Assembly (NCBI GenBank): GCA_004352715.1
Contig: SCFE01000027.1
Location: forward strand, 787,112-851,111
Source of the DNA: Hofstenia miamia
Taxonomy: Eukaryota; Xenacoelomorpha; Acoela
DNA length: 64,000 nt
Direction: 5' to 3'
Part shown: positions 9,953-23,005 of the stretch, piece by piece
Numbering within the stretch: position 1 is the stretch's first letter
How the letters are laid out: every line of letters starts with the position of its first letter
Translations under genes and position numbers: made by a program
The notes under the pieces: model-generated
What the model saw: the letters and a program-made list of their open reading frames with translations, nothing else
Databases searched by the model: none
Told to the model about the DNA's origin: nothing

Positions 9953-11815
9953 TCATGAAAACGCCCAGCATCTAATTAAAAAACTTCGTAAATCAAATTA
10001 TGACTCTAGGGTTAAAGATTATTTTAAAAAATTAAAAAAATCTAGTCAAAAATGGAATTTTGTAAACAGAAGCATTGGAAAATCTAAAGGTTTAAATATA
10101 ACCATTGAAGGGTTACGTGATGATAACATGATATGCAGGGATAAACGCAAAATTGCAAATGTATTAAACAAAACTTTTGAAAACATGGGTAAGTTGGAAT
10201 TTAAATCAATCGGAAAAAAAATTCTTCTAACACTAAAATTGATTGTAACCTCAAAACTGAATTTCACTTCAGCTTAATTTCATATTACGATTTAAGAAAA
10301 GAAGTTCTTAAACTTGATGAAAACAAGTCATGCGGTTCTAGTCACTTGCCATATTGGATAATTAAAAAGTATTTTCATATATTTGGCGAATATCTTCTTT
10401 TAGCATTTAATCAATGTATTATTGACAATCAATTTCAAGATATTTTGAAAAATTCTGATATTTCACCACTATGCAAAAAAGGCGACCCATTAGATCCAAA
10501 TAATTATCGTCCCATTAGTATTACTCACCCGTTTGCTAAAATATTTGAAAAAATTCTTGCAGCACAAATGTATAAATTTATTAAGAATAATCGCATTTTA
10601 TCAGAAAATCAATACGGATTCAGGCCAAACTTCAGCACAACTAACGCAATTTTGTCACTTACCGAAAAAACAAAATCTAATTTAAATAAAAAATTGTCCA
10701 CAGCTGTTGCATTTCTCGATCTTAGTAAGGCTTTTAATTCAATGAATTTTGAAATTTTACATTCAAAATTGCTCAATCAAGGATTTAGCAAAGCAGCGAC
10801 TAAGTTTATTCTTAGTTTTTTAAGTAATCGTAAGCAAAGAGCAAAAATTTATAGAATCTATTCAAACTATGTCACAACAAATTTAGGCGTTCCCCAAGGA
10901 GCTTTAGTAGGACCAATATTGTTTTCTCTTTATGTGAATGATATTTCCGAAACAATTTCTAATGGAACTATATATCAATATGCCGATGATACATGTGTAC
11001 TAAGAACAGCTCAAAATCCTTATGAAGCGACCAGATAATTAACCAAAGACATCGAAGACCTAATTGTATATTTTAATATAAATAAATTGAAAATTAATGC
11101 CGATAAGACACAATTTATCATCTTTTCACCGAAGGATCATCAAAAAATTTCCGAAATTATTAATATGTAATAATGAAATTAAGCAAGCAATTCTGTTAAT
11201 TATCTAGGAGTAGTGATCGACAAAGAAATGAAATTTAATGAATTTCTTTCCATAAAATTACGAAAAATGGCAGCTGGTGTAAAATACGTATTTCATCTTA
11301 GGCATATAGGGAAATCATTTCATACAGAATTAATACACTCATTTGTTTAAAGTCAATTTAATTATTGTTCTTTTTTATTTCAAAGTATCAACGCTCACAA
11401 TAGGTCATCCTTAGCAAGAATATATAATTGGGCCTTAAGGTCACTAAATTTTATTGATAAGCATCAATCAGTCAATGAACTTCGATTATCTTATAATATT
11501 TTGTCTCCACTTTATTCTATTCAGTATCAATCTTTGTGTTTAACTCATAAGTTTATAAATGAATGCAATTCTCTAAATTTTCTACAACAATATATTCAGC
11601 TCAATCAAAGAACAAAAATATTTTCAGTAAAATTAACAGACAGGATTCTTTTACATTTAATTCTCTGCGCATTGTGGAATAATCTAGATGTTACTACAAA
11701 AATCGAACCAAATTATAAGCATTTTAAAAAAATTAAGGATTATTGGGCATTTCCAATCAATTNTATGTATGTTTTAGTTTGTAGTATCCCCCTTTGTTAT
11801 TTTTTTCAGCAATAA
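9953..11815 (+). pseudogene. Non-LTR retrotransposon ORF2 (jockey/CR1-like reverse transcriptase)
   Basis: The stretch 9953-10276 is open and encodes a linker (KDYFKKLKKSSQKWNFVNRS). After one frameshift, a long frame runs to 11038 with the reverse transcriptase blocks in order: NYRPISI, ENQYGFRP, VAFLDLSKAFNSM, GVPQGALVGP and YQYADDT. The catalytic Asp of FLDLSKAF and both Asp of YADD are present; the Asp that usually ends the SKAFD motif is Asn. A single TAA at 11036 interrupts the frame, which continues with the thumb (INKLKINADKTQFIIFS) and, after further shifts, a C-terminal region up to 11815 that includes an N at 11763. An (ATT)n tail follows. No endonuclease domain is seen upstream, so the copy is 5'-truncated. 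It looks younger than the other LINEs here. Confidence 0.85.
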
Positions 11816-11828
11816 ATTTGCTTTTGCT

Positions 11829-11863
11829 CTTATTATTATTATTATTATTATTATAATTAAATA
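11829..11863. repeat. (ATT)n tail of the LINE
   Basis: Triplet repeat directly after the 3' end of the LINE at 9953-11815. CR1- and jockey-type LINEs often end in short repeats rather than poly(A), so this probably marks the element's 3' terminus. Confidence 0.6.
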
Positions 11864-11940
11864 TGTGCCAACCGTTGTTCAAATATTTATCATTGCCACT
11901 TTGAATTCAAATGTTATCTTGTGCGCAGTACAAATGCGTT

Positions 11941-11945
<5 letters not shown>

Positions 11946-11986
<41 letters not shown>

Positions 11987-11990
11987 GTTT
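11946..11990. repeat. (ATT)n microsatellite
   Basis: A second run of ATT triplets about 85 bp after the LINE tail. It may have expanded from the same tail. Confidence 0.7.
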
Positions 11991-14095
11991 ATTACAAATG
12001 TTACCTTATTAATATCATTGGAATTAGATTAACCTCAATGTCCCTTGGACTAATATGAATGGAAAAACATGTGCTACAATTTCTCATGTAAGCAAACGAA
12101 ATTAATGAGGCTTTTAGAAATAAATTATTCGTGCCTTTAAGAAAAACAATATTGCAAGGAACAGAAAATTTCAAATTTGATTAGATTTTACATTTATCAA
12201 GATTTGAAGTCCTTAGTTTGCAAAAAATTACCATTAATTTGCAAAAAATTACCAGAACATAGTTTATCATGGAATCTTCAGCCTGCTATTATTATCACAT
12301 CGGCTACAATAGGTAACATTTAATACTATATAAGGTTGATTTTATGGAATATGTAAGGCCTGATGTTTTTCAAGGAAAATAGAGAGTGTAAAACATTTGG
12401 TACAGTACCAATGCCTATCACCAGTTTGAAATGTCGAACGAATGGTAAACATTGAGTAATTGATATTCACGAGGAACTTGGTAGCTATGTAAATTTCCGT
12501 CTATCAACTCTTAATGTCCATCGACTAAACCGTGTAATCTGATGAAAAATTGCCTTATCAAACATTGCTAATTCAAATTAACAATTACATATAGTGACAT
12601 TTCTCTATTTCCTAAAAAAGTTTCCATAATTAATAATTCTGCAAGATACTGTAATTAAATTTATAATAAAGGGAAACAAGTTGTCGCAGAAACCCACTTT
12701 TCATACTTATATAGTCGCAATCATTTAGAAATTAGTTTGTCATTTTTGGCTGTAATCATGGGAGAGCAAAAAAGGGCAGGTAGATATTTGAGCTAAGAAG
12801 CTTGTGCTCCATGCATGTTGATCAATTGGATCGAGTTGCAAAGAGACTTAATTGGGGTTTATGTTTTTATTTCATTTTGTATTAACAAGTATGTAATAAT
12901 ATTGCATAAAATTTGCACTGCAATTTATAAGAAAGGGGGATTTTGTTGCTGTGATATAAGGTTATTGGATTTGTCAGGTAAACTATGTTAAAATGATGCA
13001 TAATTTGGCTGTGATCAAGTGAGACACATTCCTCTCCTGGCTTTGGTTGGGTCTTAACTGATTTTTCATATTTTGAAGTCCTGTATTCCAACGTAAAAAT
13101 TTGTTCTCTCACTTTAATGCAACAATTCGTCTTTTTAATATGTTTCACGTAATTGAGTTTAAAATGTAGAACGATCATTGATTATCAAGGTTTTCTAATT
13201 TTCTTGGGTGTAGTCATTATAAATATCATCTAAATCCAAGTGATTCAATATGACTTCTTTCCTTTGGTTAGTAAGGATTTTTTTAGATCAAGTGCTCACT
13301 TCTGAATTAGTGTCTTAGTTGCAAATTTTAGAAGTTCTTACTGTTTACAGTCAGAAAACTATTGGGAAATGAAAGAACACTTAATGAAAATAAGCAATCA
13401 CTACATTGAGACATAAGCCCTTATTTCTAGAGTAGCTATTATATGCTTGACTTAGTAAAGCCTATTTTTTTCAAGTTCTTTTACAAATTTACTGATATTT
13501 TAGGACTGTTAATACAAAAATGTTGAATTTATAGGATGCATTTAGATATGCGATATGAAAAAGACAGCATCTTATTGTCCAAGGTTGTTCCCAGTCCGCT
13601 AAGACTTATTTTTACTGGGGCGTAATAAGCCACTTCTCAGACTATATTTAATATTGCTGCAACCGCTTAATATGCTTACCTGAATTGTTTAGACTTTTAA
13701 TATGTGGGAATATGAGCAAGTAATAAATTTTTCCAAAGTTTTTAACGGATTTGGATTACTACTGCATCCTTAACAGGCAGCAGCCTGGGAAAGTAAAAGA
13801 AACATTTTGTTTTCAAATATATGTAATGTTATATACCATTGTTTTGCAAATTCTATGTATAATGGCCCTTTATGATAAAACTAGTGACAAATTTGAAATA
13901 AATCTGCACCCTTGGCAAACCTTCTCGAACTGAATATTTTTTAAAGAATTTGCAATTAGAAAAAGCAGTATTTAGGAGCCCTAAAAAGCCCAATAGAATT
14001 AGGGTTAGGATATCTTCGAAATAATAATGAGCGAAAAGTATGGATTCTATTGTAACAACAACATAAAAATCATATTAATAAAAGAAATTGATACT
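11991..14095. other. AT-rich stretch without a recognisable gene
   Basis: Open frames at 12882-13178 (-) and 13751-13933 (+) carry no recognisable motif. A 20-bp direct duplication (TTTGCAAAAAATTACCA) lies near 12217-12253. No transposon end was found. Confidence 0.6.
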
Positions 14096-14097
14096 TG

Positions 14098-14125
<28 letters not shown>
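14098..14125. repeat. (TA)n microsatellite
   Basis: Perfect TA run immediately upstream of the decayed LINE at 14130-15735. Confidence 0.85.
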
Positions 14126-14128
<3 letters not shown>

Positions 14129-14129
14129 C

Positions 14130-15735
14130 AACTATGAAGTTAAGAAAATGAGGATTGAAAGATATCAGAAAATGACAAATGCGGAAATAATTCAAGAAGT
14201 AAATAAGTCAATCACAAAGGTAACATGTAATCGTTTTAAAATTGACAAATTTAAATGAATACTTTGTAAGATTTAATGGAGATTCAGTAAACGACGAAAA
14301 ATTAAATGATACATTTAAAACATATATGTTTGTGCAGCAAAATGAACAAATAGGGGTATTGCAGAGTTATTTAGTAAAGTGATGTTAAATAAATCCAATA
14401 GAATCTTTGAAATTCCAAAGTGGCTAAACAAAGTTTTCCCATCTGAGCTTGCGAATTCTTCTTACGTAATTTTCAACACCAGTTTTCAACAGGTGATTTA
14501 TCAGGATGCAAGGAAGGCAGCTTTATTAAAGCCTATACCGAAATGCAAAAGCTCTAACTGATATCACTAGTGAAAGTTTAAGCAATTCAGACCAATCACG
14601 GTTGCGCCAACTGCATCTAGAATAATTGACTCCATTGTTGCAAATGAATACAGAAAAATGTTAGGGCCAGATTTGGACAAAGAGCAGTTTGCTTATAAGA
14701 AAAACAGCAACACTATTGATGCATTATTATATAACTATAATTCTATTGTATCTGCTTTAAACACTAATGAAACTACAGCTAATCGGATTACCTTTTTCGA
14801 GCGCGTTTGACACAATTTTGCACAATCAATTAGTAAACCAACTGAGTCTCAGACTACAATGACTAGTTCAGTGGGTTTGCAATTATCTTCAGGATCGTAA
14901 GCAAGTAATTAAACTAGAGGACCATATGTTTTCTATAATGTATGCCATGAAAGTTGGAACACCACAATGGGGCTCCTTAGTGGTTTATTATTTACACATG
15001 CTGCAAATGACATCAATTTAAAAGATCTAAAAATTAACAATGGACAATGTACACTGAACCTATGAAAATATTCAGATGATACAAGACTAATGGAGTCATT
15101 TCGAAATCACAGTGCAAAAATGGATCACATTAAATATTTGGAACGAATCAACGCTATTATTGAAAGATTTAAAGAGAAAATCTTATACATAAACTATAGG
15201 AAAACAGAAGAAATTGTCATTAAGCATCATCATGCTACGAATCAAAACCTACCAAAAGTTATGAAGCATAGCATTACGGTGGATGACAATCAAATTCAAC
15301 AAGTTGGGAAATAACTAACTGGGTGCAATCTTTTACAATTAAATATCCTGGCATGCACATGTAGTGTACATTGTTAAAAAGCTTTTCATCTGATAAAAAG
15401 TTTATCATTCTTTGCGAAATTGGTAAGTAATGTATATGGATCTGAAATACTTGCTTATGAATTGATTGATCAACAAAAAAAACATCTCAGAAAGCCAATT
15501 AAATTATGGAGCAAAATATCGGAAATAAATAAAAAAATGTTGATTAAATATATTAATGTTGAATTTAGACGAAGGTTTCAATCTGATTTTAGTAGAAAAC
15601 AGAACTTAGATCATCCACTCTATCAAGAACTTCATCGCTATGAATCCAAAGGTATTACTAGGGAGCAGTTCAGAAAAACGTTATCTTTAAATTCAAGTAA
15701 TAAAAAAGTCTTTCATACCATGTGCAATTGAATTC
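14130..15735 (+). pseudogene. Second, heavily decayed non-LTR retrotransposon
   Basis: Fragments in shifting frames give the order expected for a CR1/L2-like ORF2: IFEIPKWLNKVFPSELANSS (14397 on), a KAALLKPIPK block, FRPITVAPTASRIIDSIVAN (near 14587), a palm remnant ending LLSGLLFTHAANDI, and YSDDTRLMES (near 15072). The catalytic box is YSDD rather than YADD. A basic C-terminal block at 15420-15731 (HPLYQELHRYESKGITREQF) closes it. There are several stops and frameshifts. It differs from the 9.9-kb LINE and belongs to another family. A TA/TAAA microsatellite at 15837-15905 may derive from its 3' tail. Confidence 0.75.
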
Positions 15736-15831
15736 GGCAACAATGGAACCTTGTCGCAGTTCGTATAGCATACATTAAATATTCATTCCTCTTTACACGT
15801 AACTATGGTATGTGTACGGAATTAAAGCGAA

Positions 15832-15906
15832 TATACATACATACATATATATGTATATATAAATAAATAAATATAAATAAATAAATAAATAAATATATAT
15901 ATATTT
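15832..15906. repeat. Compound ATAC/TA/TAAA microsatellite
   Basis: Runs of ATAC, TA and AAAT follow the decayed LINE by about 100 bp and may be its tail. Confidence 0.75.
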
Positions 15907-16107
15907 AATGTTTTCTCGATTCGGCAAACATTGAACACTGAATCCAAATTAAAACTTCGACTAATCTTCGACATGCACTATAATAAACAATCTATGAACT
16001 AAATTGCAGTATTTTTCAGGTAACCATTATTTCTGCACACATGAATGAAGTAATATTTTGAGATCCGCTTACTTTAGCCTAATAAGAATTGAGGAATAAT
16101 TTTTTTA

Positions 16108-16908
16108 CCTTTAAAAATATTCCAGCCCAACCCATTGTTTGCAGGCCCAGCCCACCTATTTTAAATTTCCAGCCAATTTTGAGCCCATATTTAAAAATGA
16201 CAATCTTAGAAAAAAGAGAGTCATAGCTAGTTTCAATAGAAAATAGTTCTTCTTGATTCACTCGTCTATTATAGATTGATATTAATATGCATTAACTTTA
16301 AATAGCATGGGGATTTATAAAAAATGTTCATGATCCTATAAAAATTTTTTAAATACATATACTCAAAAACTTTTAACGGTGTGCTCAATCTGAATGCACC
16401 ATATGATAGAGGCGAGCCTCTTTCTTTTTCGCTGGAAATCCGCGCGCTGTCTTTGTCCCATGGAAGCCCCGCGACCTCTGACTTTGCGCAAGGCACGCCT
16501 CAATGGGTTTGGACTATCTTTGCACGTATCAAGAAACCGACAAAGTTCTTTGTTGCCTCCAGGGGCTCGAAGCCTTCTAAATACATGGAGAGAATTTAAA
16601 TCTTTTTAAAAAATTCGAAAATTTCTAAGAAAACTTGTTAATTTATTCAACAATCTCTGCCACAGCAATAAGCTTTAATAGAAATTTTCAACATATTCCT
16701 AATAGACCTACCGATGACCCAAGATTTTCAAATTTAGAAATAGGCTTGGTGAAAATTATTTGTAAAAGTGGAAAAACGGTTTGTCCTAGGGTGTTTAAAG
16801 TTAAGGAGTCCTAATTAATTAAGCCCATTTTGACTTTTGACATTTTGAGTTTTCAGCCCAAACCCAGCACAGCCCAAGGACAGCTGGGCCGTTTTCCATC
16901 TCTGCTTA
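16108..16908. mobile_element. hAT-like element with CAGCCCA motifs
   Basis: The left part has CCAGCCCAACCC, GGCCCAGCCCACC and CCAGCCAATTTTGAGCCC. The right part has CAGCCCAAACCCAGC, ACAGCCCAAGG and CAGCTGGGCCG and ends CCATCTCTGC. Read inward, that end (GCAGAGATGGAAAACGGCC) matches the end of another motif-rich element at 51830-51900 (GCAGAGATGGAGGCCGG), which supports a shared hAT-type terminus. The left boundary is unclear. The GC-rich island at 16381-16610 lies inside. Confidence 0.5.
16381..16610. other. GC-rich island of unknown nature
   Basis: About 200 bp of markedly higher GC (CCGCGCGCTGTC, GCCCCGCGACCTC, CAGGGGCTCGAAGCC) sits in AT-rich DNA. It is open in two + frames (16381-16599 and 16394-16609) and in one - frame (16269-16496). 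This is expected when stop codons are rare because of base composition, so openness alone is not evidence for coding. No protein family, tRNA or rRNA is recognised. Options are a captured exon, a cargo segment of the surrounding hAT-like element, or foreign DNA. Confidence 0.4.
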
Positions 16909-16909
16909 C

Positions 16910-19350
16910 AAATTATCCTTGGGCAAACAGTATGACTTTCTCTGATTAAAATAGACAGTTTTATTAATTCAAATTATTTAAATATATTGCAATATTTTCA
17001 ATATATTACTGCCAGAAAATTTGAATTGCAATGCATTTATTTTGCATGCGATTGCTTTTGCAACAGAGCAAACCAATTCTAAGGAACGATATAGACGTTA
17101 CTTCAAAACTTTAAATAAGTCAGATAGATACACGCTCAACAGCAGACAACTGGAAGTTATTGGAGCGATAGTCTAAGAGTAGCTGCTACATACACAGAGT
17201 TCTTGAGATAAAACTAAATAATTTAGAAAGTCAAAAGGAGCTACAACTTCTAACTGCATAAAATAAGTTTCTCTAAGTTCTGAAGGATAAAGAAAAAAAG
17301 CAAAAGTTGTCAATATTCTACCTTGTTATATTGATTTGTAGAGCCTATGATTCAATTATCCTAAGAAATGTAATAGCCCAAGCCGAACATCAGCGTATTT
17401 TGGAACTCTTGAAATCTTCAAAGCTTATAATTTCTTTACAAAGCAGTTGCTTGCAGTAATTGAAGACAAAGAGCTTAAAACTTTACGACAATAGTTGCAG
17501 CGAAGTAACATTTTGTGCAATAATGTAATTCTTTAACAATTTGCTGTGAGAATTTTAAGAGGTAGCCAGACAACTCAGCAGCTCGGATTTGTTTGTGATT
17601 TGTATAGAATTAGATTGATAGGCTATAAAGAAATGAATACTAAAATTTTCTATTAACTTTCTTCAGATATATTAAAAATATGAAATAGATTTTATATATG
17701 CTTGAGTGATACATAGCATTTGATAAGCACGATTTCCTAAGATAATTACACAATAAGTTGTTTATACCAATACATTATTAATATAATTTAAAAGTTAGTA
17801 GTACAAGATTTTAAAATCAATATCGTGCAATTATTAAAGATAATATAATATATCACTTACAGTATAATTGGAACTTCAATTTATTGGTAGTAGCATTTCG
17901 ATATAGATATTGTATTAATACTATTACTAAAAAATCTTTCTTTCTTCGACATTAGACGCTCTTCAGCTAACATTTTGTTCTTTCTATCGTAAATTTTTAA
18001 GAATGTGATTAAACTATTGATTCTGCAGTCAGATAATTAGTAATAATCTATAAATATACAAATGATTAGTTGTTCTAGTTATGATGTCAAATGCATTGAA
18101 AAAGTTTCTATCACTAAACAACTTTATAAAGTAACCAAAATTTCTATATTGGTTTATTCAACGAAGTTATTGGAAACAGAAGATGGCGTTACAAGATAAA
18201 AATGAAATTATATAAATAATTTGGTGATGCGTACATCAGGCGTTAAATATAATGTAAGTATTTAGCTCAAATTTTAAGCTTAATACAAGAATATAGGGTT
18301 ATAAAAATATAGATCCCAGCCTCAACATTGACAGTACAAAATGTCTACGATCAATCATGTATTATAGATTATCAAACTTATCAAGAAGTTATAGAAAAAG
18401 TTATTGTAGTCTTTTTAAGAAATGTAAAAATTATTATAACATCCAGGAATCCCATCTTAAATGTATATTAGGAAATCGACATATAGTTGATGGAAATTTA
18501 GAACAACCCATAATATCCTAAAAATATTTTGGCCTGAGGAACATATTCAGGCTACCAAGAATAATTAGGATGAATGAAACGTCATTTAAATTGTCTGATC
18601 CTATAAACAAACAATTGTGTTTACTGAGCAGATGAAAGCATTCTCTTAGCCATTGTAGCAGAATTCAATCAAGCCGACATTAGATCTTGCATAGCGTCAT
18701 TTTTTCAAAAAACTGTACCCACGTATAATTATTTCAGTATCTCCTAGAAATTCTATATTTAAATTCATTATATAATTCCATTAACGCATGTTTTTTCAAA
18801 TATATGTTGTATGTCTCAGTTAATTACAGTAGAGAACTAAAACATTTGAGGGGTGTTTATGAAACCATGTGGCCGTTGTTTTAAATTGGAAATCCAAATT
18901 CGTTATTTTTTGTTACGACTGCAATGGTTGCTCGCCTTTGTAAAAATTGTAACAATTTTGGTGTCTTAATAAAGTTATTTGCTAATAATAATTCACTTAT
19001 TCTATATTTTGAAATTTTGTGACAAATAATAATCAAATAGTTCCCATCATTGTATTTGAATTCAGTTTTAAGCTTGCTTAGGACATCATGAAGTGTATTT
19101 CTAGTATTTTCCAAAGGCTGCTTGCAGCAGCTTTTGTTGTCAAAGGGGATGAAATCTTAATGTAAATGCACTTGAACCAAGTTCAATGTAAACAACAATG
19201 GGATTTTCAAAAGTAATGCCAATCAAATGTGAAAAAATAAATACACTGATATCTGAAAATTATGCGTGGAAGTGTGGTAAGACCACTGTAGAATCTTGTC
19301 AACCCTTAATTCGAGTGAAATAGGTATAATTGCTATAACATTCATTCTTT
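16910..19350. other. AT-rich stretch without a recognisable gene
   Basis: No transposon end or domain found. A 77-codon minus-strand frame at 18881-19114 contains a mixed hydrophobic/basic sequence I do not recognise; it may be coding remnant or chance. Confidence 0.5.
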
Positions 19351-19359
19351 TCCTTTAAG

Positions 19360-20130
19360 CCCAAGGGGTGAGGGATTCAATAATCACTCCCTATCACCTT
19401 GTATTACTATTATCCCAGCAACTCTGGGTTAGCTAACTATAACATTCTGTTAAGATTGGGAGTACGTGATGTTACAGGGTCAAAACCCAAAGCTGAACCA
19501 TGCGAAAGAAGAGAGTTCCAACTTGGCAAAACTCAGCAACAGCTCCGATCCTTGGGGAAACCTCAGGGTGCGTGAATAGTGTTTTCAGTGATTTTGTGTG
19601 TTGTATAACCTAGTAATTTATTGCATTGACTACCCTTGTTATTGCTGTTGAGCAAATAAGGATTGATAGCGCAACCAGGAGGCTTTAGCTTATTATAATT
19701 CCTTACATATAATAACCTTACATTTATAATTATGCATGGAGGCCTAAGAAACATGTGGGTTAACGGTCGGTCAGTTGAGATGCAATCTAATACAATAACA
19801 CTATAGAAAATGTAAGCCGATTGGTGGTGATCGGGGCTCATAGGCACCTCGTATGTATAATAGATTTTATTATTAGAAATAACGAATTTGGATCTAAAAA
19901 GGGTTGCCTAATTTGAGTTATTAGAGACATGTCTTATTGATGAGTGAATCGAGGGGAAAGCTACAATGCATAAAAACACCTATTCATAACCTTAACCTAA
20001 GAGCACGTCGGAAGTCCTGGCTACCAGCTGCACCGCACTTATGAAAGGCTGGTTCATGGAGCTGCTCTGAAATACCTTTAACCAGATCTGGGGACCACCT
20101 GCAGACTACTCTCGTGCTCGAACGTTTTAC
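19360..20130. repeat. Unclassified GC-richer segment, possible old retroelement
   Basis: Two GC-richer blocks (about 19370-19570 and 19980-20130) flank a 94-codon minus-strand frame (19563-19847). Neither block matches a family I know. The minus strand of the first block has GGGTTTTGACCC, loosely like a tRNA-type B box, but no paired A box at a suitable distance was found. A SINE or LINE 5' region is possible, not shown. Confidence 0.25.
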
Positions 20131-20538
20131 TTTCTAATAACATAATTAAATAACCTGAATACAAAATAACAGAGTACATCGAGTAAAATTCGTTCATCAC
20201 AATCACGCCATTAGTGCATATTTATACTAAATTTCTGTAAACAATTAAACAATAAGCAAGTACCTGTTATTTAACGTTGTTGACAATTTTCCCTGTTTTT
20301 CTTCATCTGCTAATTTTTTGCGCAACGTCAGCATTAATTAGCTCATGCAAGTTTGTCTTTTGTTATTTTGCCAAATTGTTTGCCGATCTAACTAATATCA
20401 AAACTACACTGTATAAAATTGTACAAAATAATTAAATGATAATAACCATATGCTTACATTTTAATCACATTGCTATACTTTTAGTCTTAGTTGTGTCCTT
20501 ATTTTCTCTTTATTTGACCTCACACGGACTATGCCACA

Positions 20539-20936
20539 CCAGACTTGTCAACGAGCTGAGCTTCTAATGAGACGAGCCGAGCCGAGCTGAGCCAAGCTTG
20601 AGCAGAGTATTGGATATACAACGAGCACAAAACCAGCTGTTTTTAAGCAAACCAAATTTATAGTGCTGATATTTAATTTGATTATTCAGATTTTTCTTAT
20701 TTTTTCATTCAATATTCCTTACTTATAATCGTATTTTAGAATTGTTTATTAAATAATAGGAAGAGCAATTGAAAAAATTCTGTCAACACAATATTTGCAA
20801 AAAAAATACAGAGCTGATATGAGCCTCATTAAAAGATTTTTTGTATCGAGCCGAGCCAAGTTGAACTAGACAAAATTTAAACAAGCCGAGCCGAGCCAAG
20901 CCGAGCTTAGAAATCACGGCTCGTTAACAAGTCTGG
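20539..20936. mobile_element. hAT-like MITE with GAGCCGAGCC motifs
   Basis: The ends are inverted repeats: CCAGACTTGTCAACGAGC at the left and, on the other strand, CCAGACTTGTTAACGAGC at the right, one mismatch in 18. Just inside each end lie runs of GAGCC/AAGCC (GACGAGCCGAGCCGAGC left; AGCCGAGCCGAGCCAAGC right). The element is about 398 bp with an AT-rich, non-coding centre. Flanking 8-mers do not match convincingly, so the target duplication has decayed or the boundaries are off by a base or two. Superfamily is inferred from the CAG end and subterminal repeats. Confidence 0.65.
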
Positions 20937-21191
20937 GTAAGACAATGCATGTTCCCAAAAATTAATAATTGAGTCTGAAGAAATCTTAAATTGTGTTTGT
21001 TGCTAAAAATTTGCCATAGATTTCATAATGTATTGCATATAACACGGGCTTACCTAATGAAAATGGTGTTGGTAATGTGTTCTACTCCAAAGCCAGTTTT
21101 GAGTTAACTTTTTGGAATTCTTTCAATGCGCTAAATCTACTAATAATGATTATGCTCAAGTTTCTGTACTGTTGCAAAACTATATGTTGTC

Positions 21192-21295
21192 ACTAGGGCC
21201 TACGAGTAGTCCGACCCGATTCGAAATTTAATTATTAGGATTTTGTGTTGGTTTAAGTCAACTCGAATTGTGTTGGCTTGATTTTGAATATACAT
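21192..21295. mobile_element. hAT-like terminus with TCGGG motifs
   Basis: CACTAGGGCCTACGAGTAGT leads into CCGACCCGATTCGAAATT and later TCAACTCGAATTG. The motif is the one seen at 4.6 and 8.2 kb. Only one end is visible. Confidence 0.4.
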
Positions 21296-21299
21296 ATGT

Positions 21300-22980
21300 T
21301 TGCCTAATTGAAAAAAAAATATAATTTTTATATTGAAAAACCTTTCTACAGAAATTTCTTTGAGGCTCTTTGGGGTTGAAGCTTACTGTGGATTTGGAAT
21401 TGACTTATATTATCATGATAGCCTCTCTCTACAGAGTAATAGATTAAATAAAAAAATTACTTTCTAGTAATTATTTTACAATCTAATTACCACAGGTAGA
21501 CAAGCTTCACACTGTTTTCAACTAACAATTGACAGGCATTCCCTTCTTTAATTTAATGGTTAATTAGGAAAACGCTTAAATTTACACTTATAAAATTGAT
21601 AGGCCTATGTGTGTACACTAGTCCTGAGCTTCAAAATCCTACTCAACTAGAATTCTAAAAGACTGACGAACACGACTTGCATGGCTCTAGTAGTCACACT
21701 TACCCCAAATCTCCCCAAGTTCTCAAAGATAGAAAAGGCTGTGCTATTTTCATTATCTCACTAGCACATATTTGAAAATTCTAAATGTGGGTAAAATCTC
21801 AAAAAATTTAGGAAAGTAAAAATGAATATAGTGAAAGTTGGTCTATTGCGGGGACTATGCGATCATGCACGTTGTTCATGTCTATGGTTATCATTATCGC
21901 ATGAATAGCAGAGATAGAATTTTTTGTAGGCTAGAGAGGGCTACTTGTGCCTATAACACAAAATCATGCATTAGGCCATGCCAGCTTCACAAATATTACC
22001 CAATTCATCAAAGAGAGACAGGAAATGTATTTTTCATAGTTATGTCGTTCTTTGGTGGACCTTTGAAAATTCATATTTTCCGAAGATTATTAATGTGTAA
22101 ATTATTGTTATTTCCAATACATATTTAAAAAATTCGTTTTCTGGTTCGGCTGATGTTAATTTCAATTTGTATATCACTTAAACTATTATTATTTTCAAAT
22201 TGCTTTCAAACTGCGGTTTCTGGAATGTTCGGATGACTGAGAGGTCTCTAGTTTATGCAGATATCCGCATGTAGTTTATGGTGAAAATATTTTGCTTCAA
22301 ACGCTACATTTGAACTTAATGCATGGACATTTCAAGTATAGAATTTGGCAAAATTGTTCCTCGACCTAACCCGAGAATTCTTGAAAATGGGCATATAGAA
22401 AATGTCCGAGTTTGTGAGACATTGATACAACTATAATGCACCGCCGAAAAATTTTCTACTTTGTGAAAACTCAGCTTTGAATTTAATTCAAGGAAATTAC
22501 ATTTCGGTGTTTTGTTCTTATGTAGCAAAGTGAATTTTCCAAAATCATCAAAGGTTGCGACACTTATAGACAAGCCTACTACAAAATTGATAGTTTATAA
22601 ATGAATAAAAATAGATCGAAATACTCAGCAATTAGTGTGTTTAGATTAAGAAATCTAAAATTATAAATAGAAAAAAATGAACTGCTCCATCTTCAGTAGG
22701 CAAAGCACAAATTTAAAAATTTTTAACCAAAACGCTTTCTAAGTACAAATGAAATTTTAAGCATATTTTCGTATTGCACAGCGTGCATGGCGTAGATTGA
22801 AGACTGTGGGTGAAATTTACCCACTTCTGCACTTAATGCATTATTCATATGTATAAATGTTGCAGTAAGATTGTAAACTAGGAATTTCAAGAAATCTCTA
22901 AAATTCTTTGATTTTGTGAAATTTGCATTTCACTTACCTATACCTTCATAAAGACGCTATGATACCTAGATACTTCATGT
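21300..22980. other. AT-rich stretch without a recognisable gene
   Basis: Contains a 96-codon frame at 21838-22128 (+) with a Cys/His-containing middle part and an 85-codon frame at 22316-22573 (-). Neither has a motif I recognise, a nearby splice signal of note or a homologue elsewhere in the window. Confidence 0.5.
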
Positions 22981-23005
22981 ATTTATTGGAAAAATACTAA
23001 AGCTA

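Noticed and set aside
16381-16609. Three overlapping ORFs taken as a gene
   Set aside because: Openness in several frames at once follows from high GC; none has a recognisable domain.
19440-19560. tRNA or tRNA-derived SINE
   Set aside because: A B-box-like GGTTTTGACCC is present, but no A box or cloverleaf could be assembled.
20539-20936. Perfect 8-bp target duplication for the GAGCC element
   Set aside because: Candidate 8-mers on the two sides match at only half of the positions for either boundary choice.
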